Source: Epichloe hybrida
Lineage: Eukaryota; Ascomycota; Sordariomycetes; Hypocreales; Clavicipitaceae
Direction: 5' to 3'
DNA length: 64,000 nucleotides
Assembly (NCBI GenBank): GCA_019022495.1
Contig: JAFEKR010000002.1
Coordinates: 3,286,001 to 3,350,000, forward strand
The position numbers and the translations under genes were made by a program. Below, piece by piece: positions 1-9,701 of the stretch. The notes under the pieces are model-generated. The model saw only the letters and a list, made by a program, of their open reading frames with translations, was not told the DNA's origin and searched no databases. The number at the start of each line of letters is the position of its first letter. The stretch's first letter is position 1.

Positions 1-1449
1 CCTGAGCTGGAGAGCCCACGTGAAGACGCACAAGGTCAGTCGTCTCCTTGCATCGGGCACTTGACAACGGAGCCCTACTTAACCAACGTGGACGTGGGGG
101 ATAGACTGTGGAAATCGCGCAGCTCCAAGTTGGAGCCGATGCGAGCAGGCCGGTGAATCTCATCGTTTCCACGATGGCAGAGGCCGAGTTCCTGCTGCCC
201 ATGCTGAAGGAGCATAGAGATCAAGGGCGGAAAGTCAATGTAAGTATCTATCCCGTACACATGCCATGGGTGCATTAGCGATTGAGGATGCTCATTCGGG
301 AAATTTTTTAATTTTTTTTTTTGCGAAAAATAACAGGTCCTCTATGGGCTACCAATCTCTCGGAATGCCCTGTCGCGGCTGGCGGCTGTCGCGCACGAGT
401 TGGGCGAAGGCAGTGTGTCAGTTCTGCTTGATGATCCATCTCAAGTTGCAGTCATTTCCGACCTGCATTCCCTCTCAGGTGTAGTGCCCCATGCGCACGT
501 CAAAATCGACGTTGGCGAGCGCAGAGCCGGCGTGGAAGTACAGGGCGATCGATTCCTGGAGCTGGCCGATGCGGCCTTGGACGCTCACAGCCGGGGGAAA
601 ATTCACCTATCTGGGCTGTATTCCCACGCGGGTCACTCATACGGCGGCGATAGCAGAGCAGCGGCCATCAAGATGATGCGTGCCGAAATGGCCGCCATGC
701 TAGAAGGAGCCGATCGACTGAGGTCCAGGGCCAGCGAGAAGTCGGCGGCAAAGTTGCCCGCGCTGGTCGTCTCTGCCGGGGCCTCACCAACAGCGTTGTC
801 GGTGCAGAACTTGATCACGGCGGAGGAAGAAGGAGACGAGACCGTCCCCGACGAGGTGCAAGCACAAGTCAAATCGCTTGCCCAACTTTTCGCTTCCATC
901 AAAGGAAACGGTCTTGTCGTCGAGATCCACGCGGGCGTGTACCCAACGCTGGATCTGCAGCAGTTGGCCGTCCACAGCATTGATGCTTCCAGACTCTCCT
1001 GGGGGGACATTGCCTTGACCATCCTTGCCGAGGTACACAGCCTTTATCCAGGTCGCGGCGTCAACGGCTCTGACGAGGCCTTGATCGGCGCAGGCGGCCT
1101 GGCACTCGCGAGGGAGCCTTGCAAGGCCTACGAGGGGATGGCCATGGTGACCCCGTGGAACAGACGAGGCGTTGCGCAGCCGACGTGTGACGTTGAGCAT
1201 TTCCGCGGATGGATCGTTGGTCGCATCGCACAGGAACATGGCATCTTGACGTGGAGAAGTGGGCATTCGCAGGCCGAGTTTACGCAGCCGGACCAGGACA
1301 TGCCCAAGGTTGGAGAAAGGGTCCGGCTCTGGCCGAACCACGCATGCATGGCCGGCAGTCAATATGGGTGGTACTTTGTCGTGGATCAGGACGAAGCCGG
1401 AAAGGAGGACGTGATTGTTGATATTTGGATCAGGACTAGAGGATGGTGA
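1..1449 (+). CDS. D-serine dehydratase-like PLP enzyme (5' truncated by window edge)
   Basis: Probable D-serine ammonia-lyase of the eukaryotic DSD1 type (alanine-racemase-like TIM barrel, PLP plus zinc), turning D-serine into pyruvate and ammonia; D-threonine is another possible substrate. The window opens inside the first barrel strand with the motif WRAHVKTHK, whose lysine region carries PLP in this fold. Exons fit 1-34, 105-239 and 337-1449; introns 35-104 and 240-336 are GT-AG and keep the frame (HVKTHK continues as TVEIAQLQVG). Later landmarks are IVSTMAEAEF, GLYSHAGHSY and a C-terminal PNHACMAG, where His and Cys match the zinc ligands known for DSD enzymes. The start codon lies left of the window. 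A Dal5-family transporter follows on the same strand after about 370 bp, suggesting shared substrate use. Family assignment is firm; substrate is inferred. Confidence 0.85.
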
Positions 1450-1815
1450 CTCGTTCAGGACTCAGTACATACAGTGTGTTGTTTGTGTAATTTGTGCGTA
1501 CATTATCCCTTATCTGCCTTCTCAGACATTGGGGGCCAATCATGCGGATACGATAACAGGAATCGGGGGCTGGAACCATGTCACTCACTATCTGCGCAAT
1601 CGACCGGCCGTCAAGTCTTTTATGTAGATAACGCATTGAGACAAATGCTCGTTATCAATGGAATTGGGCGGATCGGGAATTCGATGGGCGCGCGAGAGCC
1701 CGCTTTCGTTCTGATTGTCCATCCTTTTCAGTACAAGTACAAGATGTAGCTCATATATTCCTTGGTATTTCTTTGGGTGGTTTATTTTCCTCCATGAATC
1801 CTCCATGAATCCGCC
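1450..1815. other. Intergenic spacer between D-serine dehydratase-like gene and MFS gene
   Basis: 366 bp between two same-strand genes, so it must hold the 3' end of the first and the promoter of the second. Only short chance ORFs are seen. A direct repeat of TCCATGAATCC lies just before the MFS start. Confidence 0.5.
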
Positions 1816-3476
1816 ATGGCTGCCGCGCCTTCTGCAGACGTCGAGGCGGTAGGCATGGCCGGCCACGAGCATGAGCACGACGAGTATGCCAAGAACGAGC
1901 CTTGCGACGATACATCCCGCGCGGCGGCGGCGGCGGTGGACCAAGCTGCCGAGCGCAGCTTGTGCTTCAAATTCGACGTCCGTCTGATGCCCGTCTTGTC
2001 CATCATGTGTAAGTTTGCCAGCCTCAACGCCCTCGGAACCCGACGATGTAAACTGATGTTGAGGAATGTGGACCGGCAGACTTGTTCAACGCGCTCGACA
2101 AGGGAAATCTGAGCAACGCACAAACAAACGGCCTCAGCAAAGGTTGAAAATAGATGCCCTCGCCGATCCCAACCACCACGCCATCGTCCGGCTGACTCAA
2201 AATTGAAAATGCAACAGACCTCGCCCTCAAAGACGGACAATATAATCTCGTCGTGTCCATCTTCTTCGTGCCATTCGTTGTTTTCGCACCGCCATTTGCC
2301 ATGCTGGGCAAGAAGTACGGGCCCGCACGCGCCCTCCCCTTCATGATGCTCGCGTTCGGCTCCATGACGCTCTTGACTGCCGCCACGCGCAACTTCAGCG
2401 CCATCTTGGCCGTCCGCTGGTTCCTGGGCATGGCGGAAGCGGCCTTCTTCCCCGTCGTCATCTACTACCTGACCACCATCTACCGCCGCGGCGAGCTCGC
2501 TCGTCGACTGGCCATCTTCTACGCCGCCTCCAACGTTGCCAACGCATTCAGCGGACTGCTCGCCTTTGGCGTGTTCCACGTCAAGTCGGGGGCCATGCCG
2601 GCCTGGCGCCATCTCTTCCTGATCGAGGGCTCCGCCACCGTCCTGTTCGCCGTCGTCGCCCTCCACCATCTCCCCGGGAGCGCCGCCACGGCCAGGTTCC
2701 TGAGCGACGAGGACAAGGCGCTTGCCTTTCGCCGCATCCAGGCCGACTCCTCCTCGGTGGTGTCGGAGGACTTCAGCCTCGGAGAGGCCCTGCGCGTATT
2801 CAGGTTCCCCTCCTCGTACGCCTTCCTGGCCATCGAGGTGTGTCTGGGCGTGCCGCTCCAGTCCGTCGGCCTGTTCCTCCCCCAGATCATCCAGCGGCTG
2901 GGCCACCCGCCCGTCGCGACCAACCTGTACACCGTCGCGCCCAACGTGACGGGCGCGGCCGTGCTTCTCGTCCTGGCGTTCGCGTCGGACCTCTCGCGCC
3001 TCCGCTTTCCCTTCATCGTGCTCGGCTTCGCCCTGACCTGCGCCGGCTTCGTCGTCTACGCCGCGCTCCCCGACGTCCACGCCCAGATCCGGGTGGCGTA
3101 CTTTGCCACCTTCATGATGTGCTGGGGCACGTCTGCGCCGTCGGTCCTCCTGTCGACGTGGTACAGCAACAACATTGCTCACGAGGGCCGCCGCGTCACA
3201 CTGACCTCGGTGGGTGTGCCCCTGGCCAACCTCATGGGTCTCGCGGCGAGCAACATGTTCCGCGAGCGCGATGCGCCCAAGTACATGCCTGCGCTCGTTG
3301 CCGCGGCCTGCTTCGGGGCCGCGGGCGCTTTCATCACCGGCCTGCTTGGCCTCTACATGATTCTCGACAACAGGCGGCGGGACCGCAGGGCCGGTGTCAA
3401 GATCAAGGCGAGACATGTGTCCACCTTGAAGTTGAGGGACGGGCCGAGCTCGCCTGATTTCCGATGGTATCTGTAG
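1816..3476 (+). CDS. MFS transporter, Dal5/allantoate permease (anion:cation symporter) family
   Basis: Plasma-membrane carrier of the Dal5/Tna1 group, which in fungi moves small organic anions such as allantoate, nicotinate, dipeptides or vitamins with protons. Exons 1816-2008, 2080-2142 and 2218-3476 join in frame to about 504 residues. Family landmarks are FDVRLMPVLSIMYLFNALDK at the end of TM1, GNLSNAQTNGL, QYNLVVSIFFVPFV (TM2), RWFLGMAEAAFFPVVIYYL (TM4-5) and WGTSAPSVLLSTWYSNN in the C-terminal half; 12 membrane segments are expected. The N-terminus is a soluble His/Ala/Asp-rich tail. It follows the D-serine dehydratase-like gene on the same strand, so an amino-acid-derived carboxylate is a reasonable guess, but the substrate cannot be read from sequence. 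A long antisense ORF over it is a GC-rich shadow. Confidence 0.88.
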
Positions 3477-3765
3477 ACTTCCGCAGACAACGCGGGGGGG
3501 GGGGGGCGAAAACCGCGGAGGCGTATATTATCCAGGTGTATATATGTAGTCACATTGATTCAGACACACAGACACCCATCCCCCCCCCCCAATGATACAT
3601 GACGTTCATGGTTTATTACCCCGTTGTTGAGCATATATATATGCTCATTGGTCGCAGCTACTATTAGGGGGTGCGCACTCCGGTTCTTTTGGCCGTTCCC
3701 CGCGTCTCCAGGGAATTTCCGTTCCGTGCAGTGACTTTATCATCCCAATTTCATGCTTTCAGAGG

Positions 3766-6390
3766 TCAACCCCTTTTGGTAGGAGAAAAGTCGTCGGCCT
3801 GCAGGAACAAGCCCAAATCGCCAAACGCATCATCACCTTCCCAATGCCCATTCACAAGATTCAGATACTGGTCCTGGAACAAGTCATGCTGCACGCGCTG
3901 CTGGTCCAGGCTCGGCGACGGCACCGCCGAGGCACCCCCGTTGCTGCCGACAAATGGATCGGGTCGCTTCGTCGAACGCGTCGGCTGCTTCACGGCGGAA
4001 ACGCCGTCCGTCTGTGCCTGTGCCTGTGCGGCATGCAGACGATCGGCGATGGACCGGTCCAGGTACTGCAGGAACAGATCGAGAACATTGTTGTTGATCC
4101 GCCAGTACTTCTGTATCTCCTTGAGGCACAAGAGGCACATTTGCGCCCGGTGCTCCGCGATTCTTCGCGAGATGCCCATGCCGCGACGGATGCTGATGAC
4201 GTGGATACAGAGTGCCGCGAAGAGACTTGTGATTCTGGAATAGCGTAAGAAAAGGAAAAAAAAACATAAAGGGGGTCTGACGCGTTTCATTGTTCATGGC
4301 TGTTTTATGTCGCTGGCCCAAAGAAAAAAAAAAAAAAAGGAAGGAGGGCGAGAAAGGTTGCTCTTACGAGTGCATTTGTCCGTATCGCAGGGTCCCGTGC
4401 GTGAACATGTCTTCCGCGATTCTGCTGATTCGACAGGCCGCAGCCGTGACGACCTGGTTCTTCTCGTCGCCCTCGCCCTCGCCGTAGCGAAGGAAACTGT
4501 TTCTGTGTACCAAAATGCGCACATGGCTGCGGAGAGAGAGAGAGAGGCGGCATGAGACACACACGTCAGAACAATGAGGAGACAGGTTGCTGGGACAGGG
4601 GACTGAAGACCAACTTGTACGCTAGATGCAGGAGACAGGTCCAGACGGACTCGCTGCCTTCGTCCGTCGCATACCTCATGCTCCCTGGGAGACTGTCCCT
4701 CCATGCCTCGAGGGCACCATCTAGATTTCTCACGTTGTCTGCTGAGCATTTCCCTTTTCCTGGGGCAAAGTGTAGGTCTATGACGCGGCCGACTTGTGCA
4801 TAATGACAGGTCAGCATTTCAATAAAATCAAAATGACCCAGGCCCGCAGATCGACTCACGTAATCTTGCAATCTCAACCATTTTGATAGTATATGTTATG
4901 TGCTCCGGTTGGCACGATCCAAAAAGGGGGTTATTAGCACATGCGGCTTCCGACTCGAGATCCGTGGCACTCAGTGGCTCAACGTCGCAGTCTTCGTCTC
5001 GGATTCGACTCGGGAGGCCCAACGCGGCTGCCACTTGTCGTTCTCTGACCTGCCTTGAATGAGCTTGCAAATTTTTTTTTTTTCCGCAAAGAAAAAAAAA
5101 ACAAAAAAAAAGAGAGAGAGAGAGAGGGAGAGAGAAGTCCCTACGTAGATGGACCACCAGATCCTCCTCCTCATGCGAGTCATGTGTGTGTTTTTCGCAC
5201 TTGGTCTCGGGCTAGAAACTTGTGTGTAAGAACGAACCGTTTGAGCGACCAGGCTGACGAACTTACGACCTGTGCAAGCCATACGACTCGGAAAGTGTAA
5301 TGACGACACCCAGCCAGTACCGGACGTCGCGAACATCTGCCGGCCCGCCGCGCCAGAAGCTCATGAGGAAAATGGACTGTATCAGTATGACCTCGTCCTT
5401 TTCCCAGTCTGCGTGGAACAAGAGGCGTGCCCGGTGGTACAATATTCGCTTGGCCTCCAGCCTGTCCTGGAAGCCCATGGCCACGATGGTGTCGTCGTCG
5501 CAGTAGGTGGCGCCGATGAACAGCATGGCTTGGAGCAGGAGCCGGGACATGTCCATGGCGGCCAGTCGTCTCGTCACCTCGGCGCGGTCCAGGATGGGGA
5601 AGCTCGGATGGAACCAGGCGAAGTAGGCTTGCAGGGCGGGCAGGCAGGTCTGCAGATCGGGGAGGGTGAAGGCGTCTTCGTCCCGGAGATATCTCATGGT
5701 GCTGGCGCTCGTGCCGGCACCTTGGACCTGCGATTGCGAACTGGGGCTGCCGGGGATGGGGAAGGTCAGCCGTGGCTTTTGGTTCGAGGCATTGCCGCTG
5801 CCGCTGCCGCTGCCGATGTGGCCGTGGGCGGCGGCAGCCTCGTTGCCGGGGACGAGGGTGAGGAAGTTTGATTCTCCAAAGAAGAGCGTGTTCTCGGTGG
5901 CCGCAGCGGCGTCATTGGGAATTGCTGGGCTTGGGCCTGGGCTTGGCCGCGGGTTCGCCGCGTCCGGCAGATGGGATTCGTCGGCGACGATGCTGGACCA
6001 TGGCGGACGCGCACTTGAGTCGATTGTTCGCGCCGGGCTCAACGACACGCTTGTTGTGTCTGGGGCTGGGGCTGGGGCTGGCTCGAGTCTGCGAGATCTG
6101 CGTGGGTATCTGCGGCGAAAACGTCATGTCCCGTGTGAGTATGTAACAATGATAAAACTTGATTTTCCGAGGCCCTCAACGGGGAAAGACTCACCGCCCG
6201 CGACGAGAGGGAAGAACCTCACATTTGGCTCCGGATGAGCGCAGTTGGTGCAGGGCTGGACCGCGGTGACGTTGCATCGCACCCGGCGAGCATTGCATTC
6301 GCGACAGGCGTGCTTGGCCCGGGTCTTCTCGGGCTTGCGACTTGATGGTGCTGCCGGGGGCGGCATGGCGGCTGGCGGCGATGGCGGCAC
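3766..6390 (-). CDS. Zn2Cys6 transcription factor with fungal_trans domain, CTF1-beta-like (one-base frameshift in zinc cluster)
   Basis: Nuclear DNA-binding regulator. Exon 1 (6390-6195) encodes an Ala/Pro-rich tail, then ACRECNARRVRCN and QPCTNC: cysteines 1-5 of a Zn2Cys6 cluster. The sixth (KCEVLPSRRGR) is present only in the next frame, and that frame splices cleanly (donor at 6194, acceptor before 6109) into YPRRSRRLEP, so one base appears to be missing near 6231-6237. Exon 2 carries a Ser/Pro/Gly linker and the start of the fungal-specific regulatory domain (FAWFHPSFPILDRAEVTRRL, YGLHRS). Further exons give MRRRIWWSIY, RQVAAALGLPSRIRDEDCDV, an ACRISRIAEDMF helix and a C-terminal block ending FSPTKRG. 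The domain resembles cutinase transcription factor 1-beta regulators. Introns contain CT and poly-T/A runs. It is convergent with the Dal5-type gene; its targets are unknown. Confidence 0.82.
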
Positions 6391-7093
6391 TCGCGCGGCG
6401 ACATTGAACGCATCAGCTGCGAGTTGCTTGAGGGTGAGGTTGGGTGAGGTTGGGTGAGGTTTGGTGAGGTTTGGTGTAGCTTGGTGAGGCTTGGTGTCGA
6501 CTGAAGTGAGAGGAGAAGGTGAGAGACTGAGAGTGAGTGAGCGGGACAGGGAGTGAGTGAGTGAGTCTGAGTCAGTCAGTGAGCCAAGCCAGTGAGTGAG
6601 TAAGTGAGTGAGTGAGTAAGTGAGTGAGTGAGTGAGTGAGTGAGTGAGTGAGTGAGCTTAAACTGGAACTTGCCCGTCTGCCGCACCAGACTCAATGCGC
6701 GCGCATCTCACACGCCATCTCTGGCCATTTGTATACTTGGAGCTGACTATTTACTAAAACATGATCCAGATTTGAGAATCGTATTGGCAGACCTCGTGCA
6801 GCGTCCATTGCCTTAAAGATCGCGCACATGCCATTGGAAAAATTGTGACATCATCAATCCATGATTTCAAGGGCGGTGTACGGAGTACATTCATCGAAGT
6901 CGGCTCAATCTGGTAGTACTTGAACTGTGTAATGGGTCGGTATTTTTTTGCAGGCAGACGTATCATGACTTGACGTGTTTGACTTGATCTTTCTACATTT
7001 GGATGCGTAAAACAGATCATTTCTTTACTCGTGTCCGACTTTCCCATCCTGCACTACTCAGTACTTTACGCAGCGCACTTCACGCAGCGCACT
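6391..7093. repeat. Intergenic minisatellite and (GTGA)n microsatellite tract upstream of the Zn2Cys6 gene
   Basis: About 700 bp. Near 6428-6490 there are five copies of a TGAGGTTKGG-like unit. From about 6520 to 6657 the strand reads almost only GAGT/GTGA tetramers, with an uninterrupted (GTGA)n run at 6620-6655. The rest is AT-richer sequence with no gene. The tract lies 40-270 bp upstream of the regulator start, in its 5' UTR or promoter. Confidence 0.85.
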
Positions 7094-7108
7094 TCACGCA
7101 GCGCACTT
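7065..7108. repeat. Three 14-bp tandem repeats (TTCACGCAGCGCAC type) over a stop codon
   Basis: Three near-identical copies (the first has TTTACG), spaced exactly 14 bp. On the minus strand the stop codon and last residues (KCAA) of the secreted glycosidase are encoded inside this array, so copy-number change would move its C-terminus. Confidence 0.85.
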
Positions 7109-9112
7109 TGTGAAGTCCTTTAGCCCAGTATCAGGTACACGGGCCTTGGGTAGACACAATGGAATGTCCTCTCCTTTCAAGTTCTCGAATACTCGGCCAT
7201 ACTCTCTCTATCAGGTCGTGTTAGTTTCTTCGTGGCCGCGTTTGGGGAGGAAAAGGAAAAACGCTTACGAACCTTGGTGATTGAAATGAACTCGCCGTAA
7301 ATCCCGTCCTTCTTCATCTTGGGACGCACAAAATCGCCAACACCGCCCAGGAGCGCAACCACTGTCAACACTTTGCTGTCCCAGGTGACGAGTGCAGAGA
7401 CCAATTTCCCATCTACCCTCGTTGACTCGGTACTCCCAAAGGGATCTGATTGGCACACACCAAGTTAGTATGATCCAAAGGACGTATTCATTCGTCGTGC
7501 CGTGGCCGACGTACTTTGCATCTTTTTGCCAATCACCATGTTGCGCCACCAAGCCAATCCAACAGCTTTGTCAAATAGTATGGTGGGCCATGCCCCGTAC
7601 GGAGTCATCACATCGTGGTACTGCTCCTTTTGGCTTGCGATGGAGGGTATTCCTGCGGCCGAAATGTAGCCCATGATCTCGTCGGTCGTGACGTTGGTCG
7701 AGTTGTTGACCGAGGCGAACAGGCCCGGGACTTTTGTCACTACCGAGTTGCAGGTTCGTGCTCTTTCGGCATTGTGATAGAGTCTCCTGTGCAAGGAAGC
7801 GGATGATGTGAGTACTAATGCAATGGCGAGACTTGTTTTGCAATGAAATGACGCCGGGGTGGCTTTGGCTCACTTTACGAGGTCAACGTCGTAATAGGGC
7901 AACTCTAGAACTTTCCAAGATTCGTGGCTCGAAAACCAAAAGCCTGTCATCATGTCAAGTCGTGGTCCCCTTCGGTACCGGTAGGGTTAGTCTCTCACCC
8001 TCCTGGACTGTGATGGGACCGTAGCTGCCCATGTTGTACTCCCTCTTCACAAGCTTCGCCCTCTTGGCTTGCCATAGCGCGTCCTTGTCCTTCTTGGGCA
8101 AACCACCAAAGGCGTTGAGAAGATGCGCGAAGAGCTCGCCCTCGTAGGGATCGTCGAGATAGCTAGTGCCTTCACATGCGTAGCCCTGCCGAGGGTCTTT
8201 CGGGGGTCTAGTCTGGTCTCTGAGCTTGGTGACTGCGCAGACACGACCGTTTCCTCGGTAGAAGATGGTGACGGCGGTTGTCTTGACATAATCGAACCAC
8301 TTTTGCCAGTCTTTGGCGAGGCTCTTGAATGACGAGTCGCGGCTTTGCTCCAGGGCGTGGATGCAAGCATATACAGCCCAGATAAGTTCGCTGCATTCGA
8401 CAACGCCACGCCATGGTCAATACTCAATACCTGTGCCTCGCCAGTGGTGACTGACTAGTTGCAGTCTTACTCACCCGTTGTCTAGCGCAGGTACACGGTT
8501 CTTCCAGTCCCATGTGGGCGACAGTTCGTCTTCACTCGTAGTCATCCAGGGCAAGAAGCCACCGAATCCTGGATGGGTCTGGTTGAAGCGAAGATAGGTT
8601 TGCAGCTTTGTCCTCATAATGGAAGCTGCCAGCCCGGGGGCTTCCGCGAGATGGTGGGGGGTGAGAAAGCGAGCTGCCCGTCGTGAGCCCGCGATTGCAT
8701 GAGTGTAGAGCATAATCTGGAGTGCCTCCTTGCTGGCAGCACTGAATGGGTGCTTCTTGGTCTTGTCCCCGGTGATCCAGTCCAACTGCGCACCATCATA
8801 TGTCATGCCGTTGGCCGTGTTGTAAGCCACGCCATTCTGGTGGAAGTTTCCCTCCCAAAAGAGCAGGTCCCATTCGAATCCAGAGGAGTCCCTGAGCACA
8901 TCGCTTTGCGACCAGTCAGCCGCGAAGCGACAATTGGGGGCCCGGGCACGGCTTTGCTCCTCGCGAGAGATGTGAGAGATGTGAGAGATGTGAGAGATGT
9001 GAGAGATGTGAGAGATGTGAGAGATGTGAGGCTGAGGGGGATATGGCGGCGACGCACTTGTCGCTGCCAAACCGAAGGCAGCAACGAGTTGCGCAATGGC
9101 GAGCGACCTCAT
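7094..9112 (-). CDS. Secreted glycoside hydrolase, candidate endo-beta-1,2-glucanase (GH162/TfSGL-like)
   Basis: Predicted secreted enzyme of 552 residues from six exons: 9112-8475, 8390-7999, 7943-7874, 7786-7515, 7445-7273, 7207-7094, all GT-AG and in phase. A signal peptide (MRSLAIAQLVAAFGLAATSA) is followed by a Pro/His tail containing seven His-Ile-Ser units from a 9-bp DNA repeat. The core has WDLLFWEGNF, LDWITGDKTKKHPFS, FGGFLPWM, NRVPALDNGELIWAVY, YACEGTSYLDDPYEGELF, GFWFSSHESWK and TPYGAWPTILFDKAVGLAWW. This alpha/alpha-toroid layout with a VP-(S/A)-LDNG block and conserved acidic YEGE and SHE motifs resembles the fungal endo-beta-1,2-glucanase family. I recall that resemblance rather than having aligned it, so another toroid glycosidase family is possible. 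It is divergent from a Zn2Cys6 regulator and close to a GH1 beta-glucosidase and a sugar permease. Confidence 0.62.
8965..9030. repeat. 9-bp in-frame coding repeat (AGATGTGAG, about 7 copies)
   Basis: Perfect tandem copies of AGATGTGAG (CTCACATCT on the coding strand). The unit length is a multiple of three, so it inserts repeated His-Ile-Ser just after the signal peptide of the secreted glycosidase without shifting frame. Confidence 0.95.
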
Positions 9113-9701
9113 TGTCGATTGGATTTAGCATTTGGCCTTTTAGCGTTTAGCCAAAGGCAGGGGATTCTTGGAAGAGGAAGGATGCAGGCAGCTTCGGGCG
9201 CGCCCTTGCCAATGTTCAATGCCCAATGCCCAATGCCCAATGCTCAATGGCCAAAGGACTCCTCTCAGCCACCTGTCATGGTACACAGACGTGTGCTTGT
9301 GTCACAGTATTGAGGCATTTCGGCCAAAAAGTCATACGAGTCCTCGGTTCATCCCACGAATCACGGCCACGCGCGGGCAGAGCACGACGGAGCACGACGG
9401 AGCACGACGCGAGCAGCCGCTTGAAGAAAGCCAGCTGAAAGGCTGAAAGTACATGTGGGTATACATGTGGGTATATATGTGGGGCATCCACGTGGCGGTG
9501 CCGGGAGTCGAACCAGGCCAGCCAAGTTCCGAGTTTGGCCGGTGAATGGATAAAACCCCGAAATTCCCCATGGCTCTTTGCCCTCTTTGCCCGCGGTCCT
9601 TCACGGTCCTTGACGGTCCTTGACGGTCCTTGGTTGGAATTCCTCAGCTCCCAATCCGTATGTAGCCATCCGAGATAGATGGGCATCGTCGCCATGTCAA
9701 G
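9113..9701. promoter_or_regulatory. Divergent promoter with three short tandem arrays
   Basis: 589 bp between divergently transcribed glycosidase (-) and Zn2Cys6 regulator (+) genes, so both promoters must be here. It contains CAATGCC-type repeats at about 9216-9250, a 10-bp AGCACGACGG array (three units) at 9381-9410 and a TGACGGTCCT array (four units) at about 9591-9632. GTGGG-rich blocks near 9456-9484 could serve C2H2 repressors, but that motif is too short to claim. Confidence 0.7.

Noticed and set aside
1782..3416. 544-codon minus-strand ORF opposite the Dal5-type transporter
   Set aside because: Composition (Gly/Arg/Glu-rich, no domain) is that of a GC-rich antisense shadow; the plus strand encodes a clear MFS protein.
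8965..9030. CRISPR-like repeats
   Set aside because: Contiguous 9-bp units without spacers in a eukaryotic coding exon: a minisatellite.
9490..9530. tRNA-like box B (minus strand GGTTCGACTCC) near 9497
   Set aside because: T-stem has a mismatch and no 5' acceptor half pairs with the putative 3' end; no box A at the right distance.
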